Of a DNA stretch of 11,792 nt, positions 1 to 5,354 are shown one piece after another; within the stretch, counting starts at the first letter, position 1, and every line of letters starts with the position of its first letter. The stretch is from CAXQRU01 sp964226685 (GTDB taxonomy: Bacteria; Pseudomonadota; Gammaproteobacteria; Pseudomonadales; Cellvibrionaceae): contig CAXQRU010000042.1 of the NCBI GenBank assembly GCA_964226685.1, forward strand, positions 1 through 11,792, written 5' to 3'. The position numbers were made by a program, and so were the translations under genes. A model generated the notes under the pieces. The model saw only the letters and a list, made by a program, of their open reading frames with translations. It was not told the origin of the DNA and searched no databases.

Positions 1-20
1 GACGTGTGCTCTTCCGATCT
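1..20 (+). other. Illumina adapter remnant (not genomic)
   Basis: The first 20 bases, GACGTGTGCTCTTCCGATCT, are identical to the 3' end of the Illumina TruSeq/multiplexing read-2 adapter, including the CTTCCGATCT that abuts the insert. Such a match is not expected by chance at the very first base of a record. It indicates an untrimmed adapter at a contig end. Genomic sequence probably begins at about base 21. Confidence 0.95.
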
Positions 21-54
21 CAAGCTGCGGTTTTTACGTTAGCAGTGGGTTGGC

Positions 55-1704
55 TTACATCATTCCGCCCATGCCACCCATGCCGCCCATGCCACCCATG
101 TCTGGCATAGATGAAGACTTATCTTCAGGCTTATCAGCAATCATAGCTTCAGTGGTAATCATAAGACCGGCTATAGAACCTGCAGCTTGCAATGCTGTAC
201 GAGTCACTTTAGCAGGATCTAAGATACCCATCGCCAACATATCACCGTACTCACCAGTGGCCGCATTGAAACCAAAGTTAGCACCTTCGCCTTTCTTAAC
301 TTGATCAGCCACAACAGAGGCTTCTTCACCCGCATTAGTAACGATCTGGCGCAATGGAGCCTCCATCGCACGCAAAGCAATAGCAATACCCGCGTTTTGC
401 TCTTCGTTGTCACCCTTAAGATCAGCAATTGCACTGATGGCACGAACAAGAGCAGTACCACCACCAGGCACCACACCCTCTTCAACCGCCGCACGAGTTG
501 CATGAAGAGCGTCCTCTACACGAGCTTTCTTCTCTTTCATTTCAACTTCGGTAGCGGCACCCACTTTGATGACGGCCACACCACCAGCCAACTTAGCAAC
601 ACGCTCTTGAAGTTTTTCTTTATCATAATCTGAAGAAGACTCTTCGATTTGAGCACGGATTTGAGCAACACGAGCTTGAATGTCTTTGGCTTCACCAGCA
701 CCATCAACGATAGTGGTGTTCTCTTTGCTCATGGTCACGCGCTTAGCTGTACCTAAGTGCTCTAAAGTCGCCGACTCAAGATCAAGACCAACCTCTTCTG
801 AAATAACGGTTGCACCAGTTAGAACAGCAATGTCTTGCAACATCGCTTTACGACGATCACCAAAACCAGGAGCTTTACAAGCGGCCACTTTAACGATGCC
901 ACGCATGTTGTTAACCACCAAAGTCGCCAATGCTTCACCTTCAACATCCTCTGCAACGATGATTAAAGGCTTACCTGATTTAGCTACATTCTCCAATACT
1001 GGCAATAATTCACGAATGTTAGAGATCTTTTTATCAACCAACAACAGGAATGGATTTTCTTGCTCAACACTCATGTTTTCTTGGTTTGTCACAAAGTAAG
1101 GCGACAAGTAACCACGGTCAAATTGCATACCTTCTACAATATCAAGCTCGTTATCCAAGCTGTTGCCTTCTTCTACGGTGATCACACCTTCTTTACCAAC
1201 GCGATCCATAGCTTCAGCAATGATGTTACCAACAGAGGTATCACTGTTTGCTGAAATGGTGCCCACTTGAGCAATCGACTTAGTATCCGCACATGGCTGA
1301 GCAATCGATTTGATGTGCTCTACCGCCGCGATAACCGCTTTATCGATACCACGCTTGAGATCCATTGGGTTCATACCCGCTGCAACAGATTTCAGGCCTT
1401 CGTTAACAATCGCTTGAGCTAAAACAGTCGCTGTCGTAGTACCGTCACCAGCATCATCAGATGCTTTAGAGGCTACTTCTTTAACCATTTGAGCGCCCAT
1501 GTTCTCGAATTTATCTTTCAGTTCGATTTCTTTAGCCACTGACACACCATCTTTAGTGACCGTTGGAGCACCAAAAGACTTCTCAAGAACCACATTGCGA
1601 CCCTTGGGACCCAAGGTTGTTTTTACCGCATCAGCTAGAATATTGACACCAGCTAGCATTTTTTGGCGAGCGTCATTACCAAACTTAACTTCTTTAGCAG
1701 ACAT
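55..1704 (-). CDS. groEL: Chaperonin GroEL (Hsp60)
   Basis: Large subunit of the GroEL/GroES cytosolic chaperonin, a double-ring 14-mer that folds proteins with ATP. The 549 residues match the usual family length. Visible hallmarks are the nucleotide-binding TTLGPKGRN at residues 29-37, KDG with the conserved Asp52, GDGTTT near residue 86, and the C-terminal tail of four GGM repeats ending in MM. The ATG at 1702-1704 is preceded by GAAGGT eight bases upstream, a good ribosome site. It follows groES after a 38-nt gap, so the two form the usual groESL operon driven by the heat-shock promoter upstream of groES. Only 34 genomic bases remain after the stop before the adapter, and no terminator is visible there. 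The gene is intact. Confidence 0.98.
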   Translation of the reverse strand: MSAKEVKFGNDARQKMLAGVNILADAVKTTLGPKGRNVVLEKSFGAPTVTKDGVSVAKEIELKDKFENMGAQMVKEVASKASDDAGDGTTTATVLAQAIVNEGLKSVAAGMNPMDLKRGIDKAVIAAVEHIKSIAQPCADTKSIAQVGTISANSDTSVGNIIAEAMDRVGKEGVITVEEGNSLDNELDIVEGMQFDRGYLSPYFVTNQENMSVEQENPFLLLVDKKISNIRELLPVLENVAKSGKPLIIVAEDVEGEALATLVVNNMRGIVKVAACKAPGFGDRRKAMLQDIAVLTGATVISEEVGLDLESATLEHLGTAKRVTMSKENTTIVDGAGEAKDIQARVAQIRAQIEESSSDYDKEKLQERVAKLAGGVAVIKVGAATEVEMKEKKARVEDALHATRAAVEEGVVPGGGTALVRAISAIADLKGDNEEQNAGIAIALRAMEAPLRQIVTNAGEEASVVADQVKKGEGANFGFNAATGEYGDMLAMGILDPAKVTRTALQAAGSIAGLMITTEAMIADKPEDKSSSMPDMGGMGGMGGMGGMM

Positions 1705-1742
1705 AATTAGTTACCTTCATTCAATAATTGATTAATACGTTA

Positions 1743-2036
1743 TTAAGCTTCGACCACGGCCTTGATATCAGACTCACTCAAGATAACCAGCTCTTCGCCA
1801 TCAACTTCAATGGTGTCACTGCCGGCGTACTTACCAAATACGACAATATCACCCACTTTTACATCGATAGCGCGAACATCGCCATTATCCAAGATACGAC
1901 CATTACCTACCGCGATAACTTTGCCTTGATTAGGCTTTTCTTTAGCTGAACCAGGTAGAAAAATTCCACCAGCAGAAGTGGCTTCTTCTTCCTGTCTGCG
2001 AACCACAACACGGTCGTGAAGAGGACGAATTTTCAT
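1743..2036 (-). CDS. groES: Co-chaperonin GroES (Hsp10)
   Basis: Heptameric lid of the GroEL chamber. The 97-residue protein starts MKIRPLHDRVVV, the family's standard N-terminus. It carries the mobile loop around residues 16-33 (EEEATSAGGIFLPGSAKE), which docks on GroEL, and ends with the GEELVIL / SDIKAVVEA strand. The reading frame is open five codons further upstream to a TTG, but that codon sits on the Shine-Dalgarno sequence. GGAGA lies at 2045-2049, exactly eight bases before the ATG at 2034-2036, and homologues start at MKIRPLHDR, so I place the start there. It is the first gene of the groES-groEL operon, with a roughly 85-nt leader containing a perfect hairpin. Confidence 0.97.
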   Translation of the reverse strand: MKIRPLHDRVVVRRQEEEATSAGGIFLPGSAKEKPNQGKVIAVGNGRILDNGDVRAIDVKVGDIVVFGKYAGSDTIEVDGEELVILSESDIKAVVEA

Positions 2037-2072
2037 TGATTGTGTCTCCAAATAGCGTTGAACGAAAAATGC

Positions 2073-2092
2073 TAGATGGCCGTTGCCATCTA
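2073..2092 (-). promoter_or_regulatory. Perfect stem-loop in the groES 5' leader
   Basis: TAGATGGC and GCCATCTA form an 8-bp perfect stem around a 4-base loop. It lies in the untranslated leader between the heat-shock promoter and the groES ribosome site, ending 36 bases before the ATG. No U-tract follows, so it is not an intrinsic terminator. An mRNA-stabilising or regulatory role is inference. Confidence 0.5.
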
Positions 2093-2127
2093 ACCTTAAA
2101 ACAATGGTAATAAACTCCGAGTCTTTA

Positions 2128-2153
2128 ATTGGGGCTAGCCGTTAGATTTCAAG
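2128..2153 (-). promoter_or_regulatory. Sigma-32 (RpoH) heat-shock promoter of groESL
   Basis: Read on the minus strand, the -35 element CTTGAAA (2153-2147) is followed by a 12-base spacer and then CCCCAAT (2134-2128). The RpoH consensus is CTTGAAA, 11-16 bases, CCCCAT-T. The element sits between the fxsA stop and groES, where a groESL promoter is expected, and predicts a start of transcription near 2121. An A/T-rich stretch (2155-2186) lies just upstream. I saw no CIRCE (HrcA) repeat, so RpoH control is the simpler reading. Confidence 0.85.
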
Positions 2154-2186
2154 CAAACAAATCAATTTTTTTATGATTATTTATGA

Positions 2187-2597
2187 CTAGAACTTATCGT
2201 GACGCTCAAACTCGCCTTCGAGAACCTCGCCTCGTCGGCCCCTGGGCTTCATAGACTTTTGATTGATTCGAGAGCCCACCCACCGCCTCACTTGCGGCAA
2301 GAGCAATATAGCTCCCACTGTATCTAACAGTATCCCTGGAAGAACCAGCAAACAACCGGCCAATACCAACATAAACCCCTGACTCATGTCGTGTATTGGA
2401 GCTCTTCCTGTCGCCAACTGCTCTCTCGCCTTGAACAATATGGATGTACCCTGGTAGCGAATGATCGCGACACCAGCGGCAGCGGTGACAACAATGTAGA
2501 GAAGCGTATAAAGGGCGCCCACACTAGCCCCCATTTTGATCAGCAATAATAATTCAATCAAAAAAAGAGCTATTGGGTATAAAAGTAATTTATTCAT
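2187..2597 (-). CDS. fxsA: FxsA family membrane protein
   Basis: Small inner-membrane protein of the FxsA family. Overproduction of E. coli FxsA relieves F-plasmid exclusion of phage T7; its cellular role is otherwise unclear. The 136 residues show hydrophobic segments at about 4-20, 26-45 and 72-100. Family signatures are the IIRYQG motif near 45-50, the LVLAGCLLVLPGILLDTVGAI stretch near 77-97 followed by LLLPQVRRW, and a charged, hydrophilic C-terminus (EGEFERHDKF). The ATG at 2595-2597 is the only sensible start because the next Met lies inside the second hydrophobic region; its ribosome site is weak. In many gammaproteobacteria fxsA lies directly upstream of groESL, as here. The sigma-32 promoter starts only about 34 nt beyond its stop, so groESL is probably transcribed both on its own and by read-through. 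Confidence 0.9.
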   Translation of the reverse strand: MNKLLLYPIALFLIELLLLIKMGASVGALYTLLYIVVTAAAGVAIIRYQGTSILFKAREQLATGRAPIHDMSQGFMLVLAGCLLVLPGILLDTVGAILLLPQVRRWVGSRINQKSMKPRGRRGEVLEGEFERHDKF

Positions 2598-2631
2598 TCG
2601 CTATATATGGTGACAATAAGGAAAATTACAA

Positions 2632-2730
2632 CTAAAAAACCGAAAGAGCATCAGCATCAACCTGCCAGCTCTTTACATCACTAATGTGATGCACTTCATA
2701 GCCAGGCTTTAACGTCAATCGAGAATTCAT
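2632..2730 (-). CDS. Possible 32-residue small ORF
   Basis: An ATG at 2728-2730, with GGA seven bases upstream, opens 32 codons starting MNSRLTLKPGYEVHHISDV and ending DALSVF. Its TAG lies immediately after the T-run of the putative terminator below. The peptide is hydrophilic with no membrane segment, and I do not recognise it. It lies between ampG and fxsA on the same strand. An ORF this short can arise by chance, and the overlap with terminator-like hairpins argues against it. Confidence 0.15.
   Translation of the reverse strand: MNSRLTLKPGYEVHHISDVKSWQVDADALSVF
2634..2693 (-). terminator. Probable rho-independent terminator after ampG
   Basis: On the minus strand AAAGAGC (2674-2668) pairs with GCTCTTT (2649-2643). 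An inner CAG/CTG pairing sits inside the 18-base loop, and CGG plus six T (2639-2634) follow directly. A second hairpin immediately upstream (2693-2674, CATCAC / GTGATG around a 4-base loop, extendable by two pairs) stacks against it. It lies about 90 nt past the ampG stop and 37 nt before fxsA, so it probably separates the two transcripts. The outer stem is not very GC-rich, which lowers confidence. Confidence 0.5.
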
Positions 2731-2779
2731 CAATAGTTCCGAAATTAGTCACAAATACGCTCCACAATAATTACAGTAA

Positions 2780-4570
2780 TCATAAGCTCCTTGCACTTTT
2801 TTGCCGATCGAGAACGAGCCGCGTATAGGGCCTCCACATACATAGAATTAATATGACAACGGGGATCCCCAAAAGAGCCGTCAATGTGAAAAAGTCTTGG
2901 TAGCCTGCCACCATTCCAGCCCCCTCTTTACATAACATCTCTGAAACCGCTCCCTTACAATACTCACCCACAAAACCATCAACAATTGCCCCAGAGAATG
3001 CAGAAATCACCTTCGGTAACAATGTTGTAAGAGAAGTGAAGACCGCAAATTGAGTCGCACTAAATTGCACATTAACCAGAGTAGATATGAAAGCCACTGC
3101 TACCGCACCAGCCATCCCCCCAGATAAATTATCCATAATAATTGCCAGTATTAAGGCCAATTCTTTTTCATCAGAAACAAAACCAGATAACCAACCAGTG
3201 TAGCTTACCGCATCTTCTGGACTGATCGGCAAATGCGCCACGTATATAAAGACCAAATTGGAACAGGCGCTCAAAAGGGCTCCAGCTAGCAGTATTTTCA
3301 AAATACCAAAACGAATCGATAAAATCCCACCAATGACACCACCAATAATGGTCATGATAAGCCCAAAACCAAAGCTAATGCGGCTGATTTGCTGCTTGGT
3401 ATAGCCCATATCAACATAGAACGTTTTAGCAATAATTCCCATCACAATATCGGAGATTCTATAAAAGCAAACAACTAATAGAAATAACCAAGCAATACGC
3501 CCATAGCTAGCATAAAAATTAACAAATGGCGCTACATAGACCTGCCTAAAAGACTCAGCAGGAAATAATACATTACGTAAAGACAATTGATAGCCGAAGG
3601 TAAAAGCAAGACGGAAAGCAAGATATAAACTCAAAAAATTTCCCAAAATGTTTGAGAGAGGGTTATCTGCTAACTCTTGTCTCGTGATTTCATCGAACAA
3701 CCATTGATTAACGGCGTATTGATAGGATGGAAGAACAAGCACAAATACAGTTACCATCAACAAAAAATGCAATAACATCTTCAATGGGTTGTGGTGATTC
3801 GGGCTTTTGATTGCCACAGGCTCTTTGATTGCTAGAGTAAAAAGCATCAAAAGGACAACCAAGAGCGCCATTGATAAATAGGATAACTGCCATGCATGAT
3901 TATCAAAATCAGGCAAGATGACATCCATGGAAGCAGCAGCAGCAAAAAGAGCACCTGAGCCAATTCCATCTAAAGTGAGTTGCTCTACGATGGTAGGCTC
4001 AGCTAAATAGCTGGCAATCTCAAGTGCTCCAGCACCCCCTGCTAGCATACCTATTCGATAACCAACAATGTAAACCCCCGCCAATAATGATTGCTGATCG
4101 GCTGGAGCAATTTCTATTCGATAAGCATCGACCACAATGTCCTGAGTCGCTGAAGAAAAACCTAACAAAGCGGCACCTGAAATCATCAGAATTAAACCAA
4201 ACTCTGACAGCGGGTCGGCATAGAACATTATTAGCAAGGCTACCACAATCGATAGCTGTGAGCACAACAACCAGCTACGCCGCTTACCCAGTTTACCAAG
4301 TACTGGAATCCGAAGTGAATCAACTAAAGGGGCCCATATGGACTTAAAACCATAAAAAGCCCCAGCCAAGCTAATCAATGTTATTGTGGTACGCTCAATG
4401 CCCGCTTCTCGCAACCAAACGGATAAGGTTCCAAAAACCAATAAGAGTGGCAAACCAGAGGCAAAGCCCAAGACCAAAATAACACCAACCTCACGGAAGC
4501 AATATGGTCGCAACCATGAAGGCAGCAACCTTGCGACAAACCAGGAAGAACAACCAGAAAAATTAATCAC
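2780..4570 (-). CDS. ampG: Muropeptide permease AmpG (MFS)
   Basis: Major-facilitator permease that imports anhydro-muropeptides (GlcNAc-anhydroMurNAc peptides) from the periplasm for cell-wall recycling. In bacteria with ampC/ampR it also feeds the beta-lactamase induction signal. Family features are LGFASGLPLLL at about 34-44, GKRRSWLL at 95-102, the SSATQDIVVDAYRIE helix at 139-153, GYRIGML at 170-176 and FSATQFAVFTSLT in the C-terminal half. The length of 596 residues is like Pseudomonas AmpG and about 100 longer than the E. coli protein. The extra sequence includes a central stretch around residues 285-345. The start is a GTG at 4568-4570 that overlaps the end of yajQ by 8 nt. No independent ribosome site is visible, so translation is probably coupled. 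The first 25 or so residues precede the first helix, and a slightly later start cannot be excluded. Confidence 0.92.
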   Translation of the reverse strand: MINFSGCSSWFVARLLPSWLRPYCFREVGVILVLGFASGLPLLLVFGTLSVWLREAGIERTTITLISLAGAFYGFKSIWAPLVDSLRIPVLGKLGKRRSWLLCSQLSIVVALLIMFYADPLSEFGLILMISGAALLGFSSATQDIVVDAYRIEIAPADQQSLLAGVYIVGYRIGMLAGGAGALEIASYLAEPTIVEQLTLDGIGSGALFAAAASMDVILPDFDNHAWQLSYLSMALLVVLLMLFTLAIKEPVAIKSPNHHNPLKMLLHFLLMVTVFVLVLPSYQYAVNQWLFDEITRQELADNPLSNILGNFLSLYLAFRLAFTFGYQLSLRNVLFPAESFRQVYVAPFVNFYASYGRIAWLFLLVVCFYRISDIVMGIIAKTFYVDMGYTKQQISRISFGFGLIMTIIGGVIGGILSIRFGILKILLAGALLSACSNLVFIYVAHLPISPEDAVSYTGWLSGFVSDEKELALILAIIMDNLSGGMAGAVAVAFISTLVNVQFSATQFAVFTSLTTLLPKVISAFSGAIVDGFVGEYCKGAVSEMLCKEGAGMVAGYQDFFTLTALLGIPVVILILCMWRPYTRLVLDRQKSARSL

Positions 4571-5045
4571 GGAAATTGGTGTACTGCAATGGTAACCCTA
4601 AATCGGCAGACTTTAACATAGCCATAACTTCCTGCAGATCATCCTTTTTTTTACCAGTCACTCGAACTTGATCACCCTGAATTTGAGCCTGTACTTTAAG
4701 CTTCTTATCTTTAATCATTTTGACAATTTTCTTCGCGAGCAAACTCTCAATACCTGTGCGCAGCGTCAAGGATTGTTTGACTAATTTTCCAGCTCCCTGA
4801 ACATCCCCCAACTCAATACAGGTAATATCAATGTTATTTTTATGTAAAGTGGAGTGGAGAATGTCGAGCATTTGCTCCAACTGAAACTCCGACTCTGTTT
4901 GTAAAGTCACTTGATAATCCAGCCGCTCGAAGCTGGCCGACACCCCTTTAAAATCAAATCGATTGTTAACCACACGATTAGCCTGGTCAACGGCGTTCGT
5001 TAGATGATGTTTATCAACTTCTGAAACCACATCAAAAGATGGCAT
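4563..5045 (-). CDS. yajQ: YajQ family c-di-GMP-binding protein
   Basis: Soluble cytosolic protein of the YajQ (UPF0234/DUF520) family. In Xanthomonas and Pseudomonas, family members bind cyclic di-GMP and act on a LysR-type regulator to affect virulence genes. The 160-residue product starts MPSFDVVSEVDKHHLTNAVD, keeps RFDFKGV and KKIVKMIKDKKLKVQAQIQG, and ends LQYTNFRD. This is close to E. coli YajQ along its whole length. The frame is open 39 codons further upstream, but homologues begin at MPSFD, and TTGAGGT sits five bases before the ATG at 5043-5045, which fixes this start. It is the first gene of a yajQ-ampG operon whose genes overlap by 8 nt. Confidence 0.96.
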   Translation of the reverse strand: MPSFDVVSEVDKHHLTNAVDQANRVVNNRFDFKGVSASFERLDYQVTLQTESEFQLEQMLDILHSTLHKNNIDITCIELGDVQGAGKLVKQSLTLRTGIESLLAKKIVKMIKDKKLKVQAQIQGDQVRVTGKKKDDLQEVMAMLKSADLGLPLQYTNFRD

Positions 5046-5133
5046 ACATACCTCAAGATAAATAGCTTGGGTGCAAAATATCACAAAGCCGGCAGATAAA
5101 CAGCCACCGGACATTGTTTTGGATAAAAAAGTA

Positions 5134-5162
5134 CTTATAATGGTCTCGCAGGTTACTGCCAT
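5134..5162 (-). promoter_or_regulatory. Candidate sigma-70 promoter of yajQ-ampG
   Basis: On the minus strand ATGGCA (5162-5157, four of six matches to TTGACA) is separated by exactly 17 bases from TATAAG (5139-5134, five of six matches to TATAAT). This predicts a start near 5127 and an 80-nt leader before yajQ. The spacer contains the left arm (5145-5158) of the 14-bp inverted repeat, so a protein bound there would block the promoter. Confidence 0.45.
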
Positions 5163-5237
5163 GCAGGTACGATTGGGTAGTGGGTTTTCATGCCTCCTTG
5201 CGAGCGATAACTGTATCTACATACAGTAACCTGCGAG
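5145..5237. repeat. 14-bp inverted repeat, arms 65 nt apart
   Basis: CTCGCAGGTTACTG at 5145-5158 is the exact reverse complement of CAGTAACCTGCGAG at 5224-5237. The left arm lies in the spacer of the candidate yajQ promoter, and the right arm overlaps the right half of the LexA box. The inner TGCGAG at 5199-5204 offers an alternative six-base partner for the left arm. No flanking target-site duplication is visible. Confidence 0.8.
5209..5228. promoter_or_regulatory. LexA (SOS) box
   Basis: The core CTGTATCTACATACAG at 5211-5226 fits CTGT-N8-ACAG. The full 20-mer AACTGTATCTACATACAGTA agrees with the gammaproteobacterial consensus at 17 of 20 positions by hand alignment, with both invariant half-sites intact. 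It sits in the divergent yajQ/ydiJ intergenic region, about 127 nt upstream of the ydiJ ATG and 163 nt upstream of yajQ. A weak promoter-like pair (TTGCGA at 5198-5203, TACAGT at 5222-5227, 18-base spacer) overlaps it in the ydiJ direction. Which gene it controls is inference. Confidence 0.7.
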
Positions 5238-5265
5238 TTTTGCCATCTTACTGAGGCCCTATGCC

Positions 5266-5293
5266 TTGGTCAAGTTTTTTTACCGCCAATAAT
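5266..5293 (+). promoter_or_regulatory. Candidate ydiJ promoter
   Basis: TTGGTC (5266-5271) and AATAAT (5288-5293) are 16 bases apart, or TTGGTC with TAATTG (5290-5295) at 18. This would start transcription about 55 bases before the ydiJ ATG. The match is moderate. The pair overlapping the LexA box is an alternative. Confidence 0.3.
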
Positions 5294-5354
5294 TGCTTTG
5301 CAACTTTTTGCGCATGACCTTATTAGATGATTAGTCTGGAAACCGTTGATATTT

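Noticed and set aside
62..118. Direct repeat array at the groEL 3' end, also readable as a proline-methionine repeat on the plus strand
   Set aside because: This is the normal GGM-repeat tail of GroEL. The plus-strand frame is a shadow of it.
2037..2051. TTG start of groES five codons upstream
   Set aside because: That codon overlaps the GGAGA ribosome site of the conserved MKIRPLHDR start.
2040..2186. CIRCE/HrcA operator upstream of groES
   Set aside because: No TTAGCACTC-N9-GAGTGCTAA repeat is present. The stem at 2073-2092 is unrelated, and an RpoH promoter explains the regulation.
5046..5162. N-terminal extension of yajQ by 39 codons to 5162
   Set aside because: Homologues start at MPSFD, a good ribosome site precedes the ATG at 5043-5045, and the extension would run across the candidate yajQ promoter and the left arm of the inverted repeat.
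5145..5237. Insertion sequence or integron attachment site
   Set aside because: There is no transposase or integrase gene, no target-site duplication, and both flanking genes are intact with normal neighbours. Only the inverted repeat itself is supported.
5261..5317. 18-codon ORF (MPWSSFFTANNCFATFCA) about 35 nt past the LexA box, with GAGG four bases before its ATG; considered as a small SOS peptide like TisB
   Set aside because: It is too short, lacks a convincing membrane helix, and its spacing and composition are compatible with chance. The candidate ydiJ promoter overlaps its start.
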